Positions 34,900 to 44,620 are shown, numbered from the stretch's first letter. The stretch is 64,000 nucleotides of DNA from Ignavibacterium sp037440165 (GCF_037440165.1 NZ_JBBIUQ010000015.1:1-64000), one strand, 5' to 3'. Notes: generated from the sequence alone by a model not told the origin. A program made the numbers and translations.

Positions 34900-36153
34900 T
34901 TGAAGTTACTCATTTCAACCAAATCAATTCATACACTTTCAATTCAAAAAACTTTTCCTCTCTTTCTTTTATTACTTTTAATTTCAGCTTGTGCACCATC
35001 TAAAAGATTCACTGAATATAAAGAATCAGCGACAAAAGATTTTGCTCAAGAAGTTCGTGTTTTACTAAACGAATTAAATGTTGATCTAACAATAGGAACA
35101 GATACATATCTAATTTCAGAGAATGTAAAACTTGCAATAATCAAATCAGGAAATAAATTTTCTGCTGAAGCAATTCATAACAAAATATTTATTAAGCTTG
35201 GTTCTAAAAGATTTAACTCAAAGGAGTTTTATCTGCAATCTGTCGATGATTCATTGATAATAATAAATAGCAAAAAATATCGTGGACGAATTAAATTGCT
35301 TAATGTTGATGGTGCGATTAAAATCATTAATCAGATTTCTCTGGAAGATTATATAAAAGGTGTAATGACCAAAGAAATGCCTGTTGGAAAAGGAAAAGAA
35401 AATTTTGAAGCACTGAAAGCTTTTGCTATTGCTGCAAGAACTTATGCAATAAATAAAATTTTCGCCAGCAAAACTTACTATGATTTATTACCAGATATAA
35501 GAGATCAGGTTTATGGCGGAGCTGATGCAGAACATCCGCTTTCAAATAAGGCTGTTGATGAAACTAAAGGACTGATTTTAACTTTTGAAGATGATCCTGC
35601 GATTGTATTTTATCATTCGACTTGTGGCGGCTATACCGAAAGTTCTGTAAATGTTTTCACTATGGATGATATAAGTTATCTCAGAACAATTTCGGATGGC
35701 AACGATCCATTTTGCTCGATCTCTCCTAACTTTAACTGGACTGAAATAATACCTGAATCAATTTTTATAAAACGATTATTTGATGCTAAGCTACTGAAAG
35801 ACACTAATTGTATTTTAGAAAGATTTAATATTAAATCCAGATTTCAATCGGGAAGAATAAAAGAACTTGAGATATTACTAAAATATGATGATGAAATTAA
35901 ATCAATCAGTATTTTTGGCAACCAAATAAGAAGTGTAATTAAGAATAATTCCGGGAATGGATTATTGAAAAGCAATAACTTTATTATTGAAATAACTGAT
36001 GACAGAAAAGTGATGATAACGGGAAAAGGCGCTGGTCACGGTGTTGGAATGTGTCAGTGGGGAGCAATTGGACAATCCAAACTAGGAAAAAATTATAAAG
36101 AAATATTAATGCAATATTTTCCAGAAACAGAAATTAAAAGTTTAAATGGTTAA
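34900..36153 (+). CDS. SpoIID/LytB-domain lipoprotein
   Basis: 417 residues with a TTG start; no clear ribosome site. A long signal region ends in a lipobox (LLLISAC, about residue 31). The SpoIID domain covers about residues 140-417: LEDYIKGVMTKEMP, then FEALKAFAIAARTYAINK, FYHSTCGGYTESS and the closing GHGVGMCQWGAIGQSKLGKNY. SpoIID proteins are peptidoglycan lytic transglycosylases acting on denuded glycan strands. In non-sporulating bacteria they are thought to act in cell-wall turnover or division. It overlaps maf by 8 bases. Confidence 0.88.
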   Translation: MKLLISTKSIHTLSIQKTFPLFLLLLLISACAPSKRFTEYKESATKDFAQEVRVLLNELNVDLTIGTDTYLISENVKLAIIKSGNKFSAEAIHNKIFIKLGSKRFNSKEFYLQSVDDSLIIINSKKYRGRIKLLNVDGAIKIINQISLEDYIKGVMTKEMPVGKGKENFEALKAFAIAARTYAINKIFASKTYYDLLPDIRDQVYGGADAEHPLSNKAVDETKGLILTFEDDPAIVFYHSTCGGYTESSVNVFTMDDISYLRTISDGNDPFCSISPNFNWTEIIPESIFIKRLFDAKLLKDTNCILERFNIKSRFQSGRIKELEILLKYDDEIKSISIFGNQIRSVIKNNSGNGLLKSNNFIIEITDDRKVMITGKGAGHGVGMCQWGAIGQSKLGKNYKEILMQYFPETEIKSLNG

Positions 36154-36724
36154 AACTGATATACCAATTTATCTTGCCTCCAAATCGCCAAGAAGAAGAA
36201 AACTTCTCAAACAACTCAATCTGAAAATCAAATCTTTTTCCGTTGAGACTGAAGAAATTGTTTTACCAGCTGAACAACCATATGCTACCGTTATAAGAAT
36301 TGCAAAAGAAAAAATGGCGGCAGCTAAAAAGAAAGTTAAGAATGGAATAATCATAACAGCTGATACAATAGTCTTTCTTGATGGTAAAGTTTTAGGTAAA
36401 CCGGAAAATCAAATTGATGCTTTTAGAATGCTGAAAAAATTAAGTAACAGAACTCATCAGGTTTACTCGGCATTTTGTATTTATAATTCAGCGACTGGAA
36501 AAACAATTACTGAATATGTTAAGACTGATGTTAGATTCAGAAAATTAATCGAACCGGAAATTCGTGATTACATTAAAAGCGGAAGTCCAATGGACAAAGC
36601 AGGCGCATATGGAATTCAGGATGATTTTGGAGCTGTGTTTGTTGATCATATAAACGGCTGCTATTACAATGTTGTCGGATTACCATTATCTAAATTTTAT
36701 CACGCATTATTAAGGATTATTTAG
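36146..36724 (+). CDS. maf: Maf-family nucleoside triphosphate pyrophosphatase
   Basis: 192 residues, the normal length. Starts with IYLASKSPRRRKLLKQLNL (substrate loop S-x-S-x-R-R), then ITADTIVFLDGKVLGKPEN (catalytic Asp), HQVYSAFCI and DKAGAYGIQDDFGAVFVDHINGCYYNVVGLPL (split motif with the metal/base residues). Maf proteins hydrolyse dTTP/UTP or modified pyrimidine nucleotides to monophosphates and help prevent misincorporation. The start overlaps the SpoIID gene and the stop overlaps the next start. Confidence 0.93.
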   Translation: MVKTDIPIYLASKSPRRRKLLKQLNLKIKSFSVETEEIVLPAEQPYATVIRIAKEKMAAAKKKVKNGIIITADTIVFLDGKVLGKPENQIDAFRMLKKLSNRTHQVYSAFCIYNSATGKTITEYVKTDVRFRKLIEPEIRDYIKSGSPMDKAGAYGIQDDFGAVFVDHINGCYYNVVGLPLSKFYHALLRII

Positions 36725-37689
36725 TGCTGGAAAAATTAAAACAACGAACTTTAATCTCAATTGCCTTTGCCGGAATATTGTATCTTGCAATTACCATATA
36801 TACAGATTTCAATTTATTGGTTGAATCCTTTAAGAAATTTGATTTGCTTCTGCTTCCAGTTTTATTAATCCTCTCTCTTCTAAACTATTTTGCCAGATTT
36901 TTTAAGTGGGATTATTACCTGAGTATCCTGAAAATTCAGCTTTCAAAAAGAGATTCTTTAATGATTTTTATGACTGGTTTACTGATGAGTATAACACCAG
37001 GTAAACTCGGTGAATTATTAAAAGCTTATCTCGTAAAAACAGTCAATAAAACTCCTGCATCTGTAACAGCACCAATTATTTTTGCAGAACGAGCTACTGA
37101 TTTCTTATCACTTACAATTCTAGCTTTAATTGGTGCCTACATTTATGATTATGGAAGAAACGCTGCACTAATAATTACAGGATTAATTATTGTTGGAATT
37201 TTTATTCTCACAAACCGAAATGTATTTGATTCGCTGATAAAGATACTTTCAAAAATTAAATTCGTTCGTAATAGAATTGAATCAATTGAACAACTTTATC
37301 ATTCAACTTATACATTACTAAAATTAAAACCTTTGATTATTGCTATAATAATTAGTGTAGTTTCGTGGGGATTTGAATGTTACGGATATTATCTTGTTAT
37401 TAATAATTTCGTAGATACAATCGGAGTGAGTTGGTCTTTTTTTAGTTATAGTTTTTCGACCATAGTTGGAGCTGTTTCAATGTTGCCTGGTGGACTTGGA
37501 GTTACAGAAGGTTCATTTCTTCTGATGTTAACATCAAAAGGATTATCGACAAGCGACGCAGCAGCAACTACATTTATTACAAGAGTTGTCACTTTATGGT
37601 TTGCTGTAATTGTTGGAATTATAGCAGTATTTTTTTTCCAGAGGAAATTCGGAAAAATTGATTTTACAAATAGCGAAAGCGAAAAATAA
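36724..37689 (+). CDS. Flippase-like membrane protein (UPF0104/YbhN, lysylphosphatidylglycerol synthase TM region)
   Basis: 321 residues with about eight hydrophobic helices. Diagnostic segments are FFKWDYYLSILKIQLSKRDSL, the SITPGKLGELLKAYLVK loop with its conserved Gly-Lys-Gly-Glu, and the SMLPGGLGVTEGSFLLML loop with a second Gly-Glu pair. These are typical of the LPG_synthase_TM/UPF0104 family, proposed to flip lipids or lipid-linked sugars. GTG start overlapping maf by one base. Substrate unknown. Confidence 0.88.
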   Translation: MLEKLKQRTLISIAFAGILYLAITIYTDFNLLVESFKKFDLLLLPVLLILSLLNYFARFFKWDYYLSILKIQLSKRDSLMIFMTGLLMSITPGKLGELLKAYLVKTVNKTPASVTAPIIFAERATDFLSLTILALIGAYIYDYGRNAALIITGLIIVGIFILTNRNVFDSLIKILSKIKFVRNRIESIEQLYHSTYTLLKLKPLIIAIIISVVSWGFECYGYYLVINNFVDTIGVSWSFFSYSFSTIVGAVSMLPGGLGVTEGSFLLMLTSKGLSTSDAAATTFITRVVTLWFAVIVGIIAVFFFQRKFGKIDFTNSESEK

Positions 37690-37816
37690 TTCTTCAAAAT
37701 GAATACTAAATTTTTAATAAAAAAATTTTCAAATAATCAGTCATATTTAAGTCATTTACCTTGATTTTAAGACACATCACCAATATTTTTTGAATGTAAA
37801 AAACAAAGGAGTTGAT

Positions 37817-38236
37817 ATGGCACAAGATAATAACAATTTAGGCAAAGGCTTTTTAATTGGATTTCTTGCCGGCGGTGCGGTTGGTGCTGCTATAGCATTG
37901 TTATTCGCACCCAAAAGCGGCAAAGAACTGCGCGCTGATTTAAGACAAAAAGGTGAAGAATATCTTGATGATGCAGAAAGATATATTTCAGAAGCACGTG
38001 AAAAAGCTCGTGAACTGATAAATGAAGGTAAAAAAAGATCTGAAAAGATTATCAGTGACGCTAAACAAAAATCTCAGGAAATAATTAAAGATGCTGAAAA
38101 GGTAATTCTTGAAGCAAAGGAAAAAACAAGTGATATAGTTCATTCAGGTAAAGAAAAAATTGAAGAAGAAGCAGAGAGAATAAAAAGTTCGGTTAAAGCT
38201 GGAATTGATGCCTACAAAGAAGCTAAGAAATCATAA
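37817..38236 (+). CDS. YtxH-family stress/membrane protein
   Basis: 139 residues from the ATG at 37817, which has a good ribosome site (AAAGGAG). Residues 8-35 are a glycine-rich hydrophobic helix ending in FAPKSGKELRADLR, the YtxH signature. The rest is a long, highly charged coiled coil built of KAREL/KSQEIIKDAEK-type repeats. YtxH proteins are small membrane-anchored proteins connected with general stress responses in other bacteria; the molecular role is unknown. Paired with the next gene, which also has a helix plus coiled coil. Confidence 0.85.
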   Translation: MAQDNNNLGKGFLIGFLAGGAVGAAIALLFAPKSGKELRADLRQKGEEYLDDAERYISEAREKARELINEGKKRSEKIISDAKQKSQEIIKDAEKVILEAKEKTSDIVHSGKEKIEEEAERIKSSVKAGIDAYKEAKKS

Positions 38237-38245
38237 GTAAATTAA

Positions 38246-38632
38246 ATGGACATTATTCAGGTTCTAACTGCTATTTTACTTTTATCAGCGGCTATGCTTT
38301 GCATAGCCTTGATAATTTATTTCAAAAAAATTGTCGGTTCAATGCTTGAACTTGAAAAAGAAATTAAGGATTTGAATTCAACACTCAAACCTTTAATCAG
38401 TTCAACTCTCGAATTGACTAAAAACCTTAATGAGGTTTCTGATTCTGCTAAAAAACAATTACATGTCTCTAAATCCATTCTTGATGATATCAGATTTCGT
38501 GTGGATAAAGTTCTTGAGCTCGAAGAAAAAGTTCGTGATGGAATTGATTATGCTGTAACCCCATTAATTCAGAATCTATCAGCAATAGGAAAAGGTATTG
38601 AGACATTTTGGAGGAAATTCAAAGAACGATAA
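38246..38632 (+). CDS. DUF948-like membrane-anchored coiled-coil protein
   Basis: 128 residues. One N-terminal membrane helix (about 4-27, VLTAILLLSAAMLCIALII) is followed by an amphipathic coiled coil (EKEIKDLNSTLKPLISSTLE and ending in a basic WRKFKER). This matches DUF948 proteins, which frequently sit next to YtxH genes. It starts ten bases after the YtxH stop, so the two form an operon. No enzymatic motif. Confidence 0.75.
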   Translation: MDIIQVLTAILLLSAAMLCIALIIYFKKIVGSMLELEKEIKDLNSTLKPLISSTLELTKNLNEVSDSAKKQLHVSKSILDDIRFRVDKVLELEEKVRDGIDYAVTPLIQNLSAIGKGIETFWRKFKER

Positions 38633-38680
38633 ATACAATCATTAATTTCTCACCTATTTAACTGATTAGGAGGAACTTCC

Positions 38681-40774
38681 GTGAAAGAACATGGCCCAGA
38701 TACAATCCGTAATATTGCATTCATAGGACACGGTGGAACCGGAAAAACATCACTGTCCGAAATAATTTTATTTACTGCACACGAAATAAACAGAATTGGT
38801 TCTGTTACAGAAGGAAATACTGTATCCGATTATTCACCTAATGAAATTGAGAAACAAATTTCGATTTCAACTTCCTTAATGCATATCGAATGGGAAGGAA
38901 GCAAAATTAATATAATTGATACACCTGGTTACAGCGATTTTATAGGAGATGTTAAATCTGCAATGCGTGTTGCTGATACTGCAATTATGCTCTTAAAATC
39001 TGCTGAAGGAATTGAAGTCGGAACAGAATTAACCGGTGGATTCATCAACGAATTTGCTTTACCTTCAGCGATTGTTATCAATAAAGTTGATAATGAACAT
39101 TCAACTTTCTTTGAAACTTTTGAGAAAGCAAAGAAAAGATTAACAAGCGGTACTGCAGTTGTAACATTTCCGGTTAGAGAAGGAGTAGGATTTAATGCTG
39201 TTGTTGATATACTTAAAATGAAGGCATACGAATATGGAGAGGCAGGAAGCAGGAAAGTAACCGAAAAAGATATTCCTTCCGAATTGAGAACAAAAGCAGA
39301 AGAACTAAGAACGTATCTAATCGAAAAGATTGCTGAAACAAGTGAAGAATTAATGAACAAATATTTTGAAGAAGGTTCTTTGAGTGATGAAGAAATTACT
39401 AAAGGTATAAAATCTGCGATATTAGGTCGAAGTCTTACTCCGGTTTTTGCAGTATCAGCAACACGTGCAGTTGGTATTAATAATTTTCTGGATTTTACTG
39501 CGAAATATCTTCCAACACCATTAGATCGTGGAGGAGAAGAGGCAACATTAGCAGGCAAGAATGAAAAAGTTCTTGTTAAACCTGATCCAAATGGTGAGCC
39601 GGTTTTATTTGTTTTTAAAACATTATCAGAGCAGCATGTTGGTGAGTTATCTTTGTTCAAAGTTTTCTCTGGCAGTGTAAGAGCCGGAATGGATTTAGTA
39701 AATCAAACAAATAATAAATTTGAAAGACTGAGCCAGCTTTCAATCCTAAATGGAAGAAACAGAAAAGAAGCACCTCAAATATTAGCTGGTGATATTGGTG
39801 CAGTTGTTAAATTAAAGGATACTCATACAAACAATACATTATCTTCAAAGAATTTTGCTGTTGTGATTAGACCGATAGTATTCCCTGAACCTGTAATTCA
39901 CGGCGCAGTTATACCAAAAGCAAAAGGAGATGAAGATAAAATTTCTGCCGGACTTCATACACTGCACGAAGAAGATCCGTCATTCAATGTTAAATACGAT
40001 CCTGAAATTGCTCAAACAGTTGTATCAGGACAAGGTGAGTTACAATTGGCTCTTGCTGTAAAAAGATTAAAAGAAAGATATGGAGTTGAGGTTGATTTAG
40101 TTGAACCAAAAATTCCCTACAGAGAGACTATTAAATCAACTGTAAACGATGTTGAGTATAAACACAAAAAGCAATCTGGTGGAAGAGGTCAATACGGACA
40201 TGTTCATTTCAAAATGGAACCATTACCAAGAGGAAAAGGATTTGATTTTGTAGATGCTATTGTCGGCGGTGTAGTTCCAGGAAGATTTATTCCTGCGGTT
40301 GAAAAAGGAATTCAGGAGACAATGGTTAAAGGAGTAATTTCCGGAAATAAAGTTGTGGATGTTAAAGTCACTTTGTTTGACGGAACTTATCACACGGTTG
40401 ACTCTGATGAAATGTCTTTCAAAATTGCTGCATCTATGTGTTTCAGAAAAGGATTTATGGAAGCAAAGCCTTGCTTACTCGAGCCGATTTACGAAGTTGA
40501 AGTCAAAGTACCTGAAGAATATATGGGCGATGTAATGGGTGATATTTCAAGCAGAAGAGGAAAAATTTTGGGAATGGACTCAGATGGTCAATTTCAGGTT
40601 ATCAAATCACTTGTTCCTTTAGCTGAACTTTATAAATACTCATCTCAGTTGAGAAGTTTGACTCAGGGAAGAGGATTATTCAAAAGAAAATTCTCACATT
40701 ATGAAGAAGTACCAAAAGAAGTTGAACAGAAAGTTATAGAAGAATACAATAAATCAAGAGAAGAAGAAAAGTAA
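38681..40774 (+). CDS. Elongation factor G-like translational GTPase (EF-G paralogue)
   Basis: 697 residues with all five EF-G domains. The P-loop is GHGGTGKT (residues 16-23), not the AHIDAGKT of canonical EF-G. Switch II is IDTPGYSDF and the NKxD box is VINKVDNEH. Domain IV has QSGGRGQYGHVHFKMEPLPRG and domain V ends near RGLFKRKFSHYEEVP. The altered P-loop and short form mark it as the secondary EF-G-like (FusA2-type) group seen in many Bacteroidota and Thermus rather than the str-operon fusA, and no rpsL/rpsG/tuf lies nearby. Starts with GTG after AGGAGG. Its role may be in ribosome recycling or stress translation. Confidence 0.88.
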   Translation: MKEHGPDTIRNIAFIGHGGTGKTSLSEIILFTAHEINRIGSVTEGNTVSDYSPNEIEKQISISTSLMHIEWEGSKINIIDTPGYSDFIGDVKSAMRVADTAIMLLKSAEGIEVGTELTGGFINEFALPSAIVINKVDNEHSTFFETFEKAKKRLTSGTAVVTFPVREGVGFNAVVDILKMKAYEYGEAGSRKVTEKDIPSELRTKAEELRTYLIEKIAETSEELMNKYFEEGSLSDEEITKGIKSAILGRSLTPVFAVSATRAVGINNFLDFTAKYLPTPLDRGGEEATLAGKNEKVLVKPDPNGEPVLFVFKTLSEQHVGELSLFKVFSGSVRAGMDLVNQTNNKFERLSQLSILNGRNRKEAPQILAGDIGAVVKLKDTHTNNTLSSKNFAVVIRPIVFPEPVIHGAVIPKAKGDEDKISAGLHTLHEEDPSFNVKYDPEIAQTVVSGQGELQLALAVKRLKERYGVEVDLVEPKIPYRETIKSTVNDVEYKHKKQSGGRGQYGHVHFKMEPLPRGKGFDFVDAIVGGVVPGRFIPAVEKGIQETMVKGVISGNKVVDVKVTLFDGTYHTVDSDEMSFKIAASMCFRKGFMEAKPCLLEPIYEVEVKVPEEYMGDVMGDISSRRGKILGMDSDGQFQVIKSLVPLAELYKYSSQLRSLTQGRGLFKRKFSHYEEVPKEVEQKVIEEYNKSREEEK

Positions 40775-40810
40775 TTCATCAGTTGGATGAATAATCCGCC
40801 TAATTTTTAT

Positions 40811-41299
40811 ATGGAAAAACTTTGGTCACCCTGGCGCTCTAAATATATAGAATCATTTAAATCTGATGAAGATAAATCAAAATGTATCTTCTGTCAGATG
40901 ATTGATTTAAATCCTGAGGATAAAGATAATCTTCTTGTCTTTCAGGGAAGATTAGCGTTTGTTGTATTGAATTTGTATCCTTACAACAACGGTCATTTGA
41001 TGATTGTACCCAAAAGACATACGAATGATTTTTCCGGATTAACCAAGGAAGAACTTTCGGAATGTATGGAGTTATTACAGAAATGTGAAATTGCATTGCG
41101 GAAGGTGATGTCTCCGCACGGTTTCAATATTGGTGCAAACATTGGAAGAGTAAGTGGTGCTGGATTAGAAGAACATATTCATCTTCATATTGTACCGAGA
41201 TGGAATGGTGATACGAACTTTATGCCTGTGATTGGCGAAGTGAAAATTATTTCACAGGATTTGCTTGAAACCAAATTAAAACTCTTAGAAGTTTTTTAA
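40811..41299 (+). CDS. HIT-family hydrolase (AP4A phosphorylase/galT-like branch)
   Basis: 162 residues from the ATG at 40811; an earlier ATG at 40787 lacks any support. The opening MEKLWSPWRSKYIESF and a CIFCQM pair (zinc or structural Cys) are standard for the longer HIT proteins. The histidine triad is EEHIHLHIVPRW. Related enzymes split diadenosine tetraphosphate or nucleoside phosphoramidates. It lies 36 bases after the EF-G-like gene and on the same strand; cytoplasmic. Confidence 0.9.
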   Translation: MEKLWSPWRSKYIESFKSDEDKSKCIFCQMIDLNPEDKDNLLVFQGRLAFVVLNLYPYNNGHLMIVPKRHTNDFSGLTKEELSECMELLQKCEIALRKVMSPHGFNIGANIGRVSGAGLEEHIHLHIVPRWNGDTNFMPVIGEVKIISQDLLETKLKLLEVF

Positions 41300-41326
41300 A
41301 GAATTATAAAGGAATAATGGAATTTG

Positions 41327-41860
41327 ATGAAAAAAATTTTTTGGACTTTAATCCTGCCGATGATTGTTTCTCTTTCTTTCTTAATAATATCATGCGAACA
41401 AAAAAATAAGATTGAATTAGAGCAACCACTCGTTCTTAAAGATGGTTTACTGTATAAAGATAGTACTTCAACCGTTCCATATACTGGAAGACATAAATCA
41501 AAAGTACTTAATAAAGTTATTGAGTATGAAGTAAAAGACGGGATAAAAAATGGAGATTTCATACTTTATTTTCCGAACGGAAAGATTGAAATGAAAGGCA
41601 AATTAGTAAATGATAAGAATGAAGGAGAATGGAAATATTATCTGCCTGATGGAACACTTCAGACCGTAGGTTTTTTCAAAGGTGATGTTCCTGACAGCAT
41701 CTGGACATGGTATTATCAAATTGGAAAGGTTTTCGAAGTTGGAAGATTTGATAGCGGGGTGAAAATTGGTGAGTGGAAAACTTTCGATGAAAACGGCAAA
41801 CTCAGAGTAAGCAGAATTTTTGAAAATGGAGTTATAAAAGATTCAACAGTATTTAACTAA
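41327..41860 (+). CDS. Lipoprotein with MORN-type repeats
   Basis: 177 residues from the ATG at 41327. A signal peptide ends in a lipobox (FLIISC, about residue 23). From residue 65 on there are repeated short beta-hairpin units of about 22 residues, such as GDFILYFPNGKIEMKGKLVN, GEWKYYLPDGTLQTVGFFKG and GEWKTFDENGKLRVSRIFEN, typical of MORN/antitoxin-component YwqK-like repeats. The function of these bacterial proteins is unclear; they may bind partners at the envelope. The stop is close to the next lipoprotein start. Confidence 0.8.
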   Translation: MKKIFWTLILPMIVSLSFLIISCEQKNKIELEQPLVLKDGLLYKDSTSTVPYTGRHKSKVLNKVIEYEVKDGIKNGDFILYFPNGKIEMKGKLVNDKNEGEWKYYLPDGTLQTVGFFKGDVPDSIWTWYYQIGKVFEVGRFDSGVKIGEWKTFDENGKLRVSRIFENGVIKDSTVFN

Positions 41861-41879
41861 AATGAATTGGAATAAACTT

Positions 41880-42371
41880 ATGAAAAAGATTCTATCACTT
41901 GGATTGATTTTACTTTTAATTTCTTGTTCAAAATCTTTTGAAGAAGATTTTAATAATGCTTCTAAACTTCTAAAGGAAAATAAAATTGAAGAAGCAATTG
42001 CAGAGTTTGATAAAATAGCGCAGAGTAATGACGAAAAATATTCTCCCGAAGCTTTAGCTCAGTTAGCTTCAATATATCAGGGAAAACTTGATAAAAATCT
42101 TTCTGCAGAAGAATCGGTAAAGAAATCTCAATTCTATTTTCGCACTATCTATGATAAATATCCGAATAATCCTTTAGCACCAAAAGCACTTTTTATGTCT
42201 GCCTTTATCCTTGCAAATGAGTTGAATAAATATGATGAAGCAACAAAAGAATATAATCTCTTCCTTGAAAAATTTCCTGATCACGAATTAGCTGCATCAG
42301 CAAAACAGGAACTTGATTTCATCGGGTTATCACCTGAAGAAATTCTTAAAAGGAAAATGGCAAATCAATAA
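41880..42371 (+). CDS. TPR lipoprotein (BamD/YbgF-like)
   Basis: 163 residues from the ATG at 41880; an ATG at 41862 is possible but would leave residues ahead of the signal peptide. Lipobox LLLISC precedes SKSFEEDF. Two to three TPR-like helical pairs follow: FNNASKLLKENKIEEAIAEF, FYFRTIYDKYPNNPLAPKAL and ATKEYNLFLEKFPDHELAAS. The short length resembles the N-terminal half of BamD-type outer lipoproteins, but it is too short to be the full assembly factor. Overlaps the following DUF58 gene by one base. Confidence 0.78.
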   Translation: MKKILSLGLILLLISCSKSFEEDFNNASKLLKENKIEEAIAEFDKIAQSNDEKYSPEALAQLASIYQGKLDKNLSAEESVKKSQFYFRTIYDKYPNNPLAPKALFMSAFILANELNKYDEATKEYNLFLEKFPDHELAASAKQELDFIGLSPEEILKRKMANQ

Positions 42372-43279
42372 TGGAATTCAGGTTATCAGACTATAAAAGT
42401 TACCTAGATCCTTCAATCATTCCCAGAATTAATAATCTTGAATTAAGAGCCAGACTTGTTGTTGAGGGTTTTATGGTTGGACTTCACAAAAGTCCTTATC
42501 ATGGTTTTAGTGTTGAATTCAGCGAGCACAAACCTTATATGCAGGGCGATGATTTGAAGAATGTTGATTGGCGTGTGTTTGGCAAAACTGAAAAATATTT
42601 TATTAAACAATACGAAGAAGAAACTAATTTAAAATCTTATATTATTCTCGATAGCAGTAAATCAATGTCTTACTCATCGAGAAAAGATTTTAATAAGCTT
42701 GAATATGCTAAAACACTTGCTGCTGCATTATCCTACTTACTGATTAAACAGCAAGATGCAGCCGGACTTGTAACTTACAGCGAAACAATAAAAAAATATC
42801 TTCCTCCAAAAGCATCGAAAACTTATCTTCATCAGATTCTGTATGAATTAAATCAGATTACACCTTCAGAAAAAACAAATACAACAGAATCTCTTTCTAA
42901 AATTACCGAGAAAATAAAAAGACGAGGGCTTGTAATAATTATTTCTGATTTCTTTGATGATATAGATAAAACAATTAAAGCACTGAAACATTTTTCGTAT
43001 ATGAAAAATGAAGTAATTGTTTTTCAGATACTTGATCCGATGGAAAGAAGTTTTGGTTTTGGTAAAGATGCAATCTTCGTAGATCTTGAAACCGAAGAAC
43101 AAATGGCAACACAGCCATATCAGATTCAGAAAGCTTACCAGCAGGCAATGAATGAATTTACTGATAAAATTAAAAGAGAGTGCATTAATTCAAATTTTGA
43201 TTACACACTCATTGATACTTCTATGCCTTTCGATAAAGCTCTCTTCAGTTATATTCAGAAAAGAAAAAGATTATACTAA
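42371..43279 (+). CDS. DUF58/VWA-domain protein
   Basis: 302 residues. The DUF58 core motif is visible as FSEHKPYMQGDDLKNVDWRV (about 55-75), followed by a von Willebrand A-like domain with IILDSSKSMSYSS (D-x-S-x-S MIDAS) and GLVIIISDFFDD. DUF58 proteins commonly work with MoxR-type ATPases in membrane-protein complex assembly; the MoxR gene at 3009-4517 has its own VWA partner, so another ATPase may exist elsewhere. No signal peptide. It is the last gene of the small lipoprotein operon. Confidence 0.85.
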   Translation: MEFRLSDYKSYLDPSIIPRINNLELRARLVVEGFMVGLHKSPYHGFSVEFSEHKPYMQGDDLKNVDWRVFGKTEKYFIKQYEEETNLKSYIILDSSKSMSYSSRKDFNKLEYAKTLAAALSYLLIKQQDAAGLVTYSETIKKYLPPKASKTYLHQILYELNQITPSEKTNTTESLSKITEKIKRRGLVIIISDFFDDIDKTIKALKHFSYMKNEVIVFQILDPMERSFGFGKDAIFVDLETEEQMATQPYQIQKAYQQAMNEFTDKIKRECINSNFDYTLIDTSMPFDKALFSYIQKRKRLY

Positions 43280-44620
43280 CTCCTCAATTTCTTTTACATA
43301 CTTATCAGCAATTTCTTCAGCGAGTTTTTTATTCTTTGCTTCAACAATAATTCTGATAATTGGTTCTGTATTTGATTTTCTCATATGAACCCAGTGATCT
43401 TCAAAATCGATTCTTAAGCCATCATCAGTATTAAGGTTTTGATTTTGATATTTGAAAATCAAATTTCTAATAACATCATCCGGACCGATATTTTGCAATT
43501 CAATTTTTTTCTTCACAATAAAGTATTGCGGTAATCGTGATTTAAGCTCTGATAAACTTAATTCCTTTATTGCCAAATGCTGAAGTGTTAGAGCAATTCC
43601 TACCAATGCATCTCTTCCATAATGTAACGCAGGATAAATTACACCGCCGCTTCCTTCACCTCCAATGACTGCATCTACTTCTTTCATCTTCTTAACTACA
43701 TTTGCTTCACCGACTGATGCCCGAAATACTTTGCACGAAAATTCTTTTGCAACATCTTCAACAGCTCTTGTAGTTGATAAATTAACAGCAACATTACCCG
43801 GAGTTTTTGACAATATAAATTTTACAACTTGTGTAATTGTATTTTCTTCGCCGAATGCTTCACCGTTTTCAGTGATCAGCACAAGTCTATCAACATCAGG
43901 ATCAACTACAATTCCCAAATCAACCTTATTTTCTTTTACGGCTTGCATTGTATCAATTAGATTTTCAGGAAGTGGTTCCGGTAACCTTGGGAAAATTCCG
44001 GACTTATCGCAGTTGATCGGAATAAATTCACAGCCGAGTTTATCAAGTAATTTTGGGACTGAATAAACTCCTGCACCGTTAATACAATCCAACAATACTC
44101 TGAACTTTCTGCTTCTTATTTTTTCAGTATCGAGTAGTTTTAATTTTAGAATTTCATCAATATGATTATCAATTGCCTGATAATATTCTTCTCGCTTGCC
44201 AAGTTTTTCCCAGCTTTCGTAAAATGATTCTGTGCTAAGAAATGTTTTCATTTTTTCGTGTTCTTCCGGACTCATAAATTGTCCCGTTGAATTCAAAAGT
44301 TTAAGAGCATTCCATTCATTTGGATTGTGAGAAGCAGTTATTGCAATTCCACCCTGAGCTTCTAATGTTTTAACAGTAAACTGAACAGTAGGTGTCGGAA
44401 CAATTCCAATATCAATTACATCAAGTCCTTTTGCCATTAAAGTTCCGGTAACGATCTGCTTTACCATTTCTCCAGAAATTCTTGCGTCTCTTCCAACAAC
44501 AACTTTTCCTTGCTCAATAAAATCTGCGTAAGCTGAAGTATATTTAACAATAACTTCGGGTGATAAACCATCGCCAACAATTCCGCGAATTCCGGAAATG
44601 CTTACCATTAGAGTGGGCAT
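43271..44620 (-). CDS. Phosphohexomutase (phosphoglucosamine/phosphomannomutase family)
   Basis: 449 residues, four-domain alpha-D-phosphohexomutase fold. The phosphoserine is in IAITASHNPNEWNALKL (about residue 97), the metal-binding loop is DPDVDRLVLI, the sugar-specificity loop is GGEGSGGVIYP, and the phosphate-binding end is RKSNTEPIIRIIVEA. The GEGSGG form fits GlmM or bifunctional PGM/PMM enzymes, so glucosamine, mannose or glucose phosphates are all possible. Converges with the DUF58 gene, overlapping by nine bases, and has its own upstream promoter. Confidence 0.9.
   Translation of the reverse strand: MPTLMVSISGIRGIVGDGLSPEVIVKYTSAYADFIEQGKVVVGRDARISGEMVKQIVTGTLMAKGLDVIDIGIVPTPTVQFTVKTLEAQGGIAITASHNPNEWNALKLLNSTGQFMSPEEHEKMKTFLSTESFYESWEKLGKREEYYQAIDNHIDEILKLKLLDTEKIRSRKFRVLLDCINGAGVYSVPKLLDKLGCEFIPINCDKSGIFPRLPEPLPENLIDTMQAVKENKVDLGIVVDPDVDRLVLITENGEAFGEENTITQVVKFILSKTPGNVAVNLSTTRAVEDVAKEFSCKVFRASVGEANVVKKMKEVDAVIGGEGSGGVIYPALHYGRDALVGIALTLQHLAIKELSLSELKSRLPQYFIVKKKIELQNIGPDDVIRNLIFKYQNQNLNTDDGLRIDFEDHWVHMRKSNTEPIIRIIVEAKNKKLAEEIADKYVKEIEELV

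Noticed and set aside
38929..39660. 243-residue open frame antisense to the EF-G-like gene
   Set aside because: It mirrors the coding frame of a full-length, clearly conserved GTPase and shows no motif of its own.
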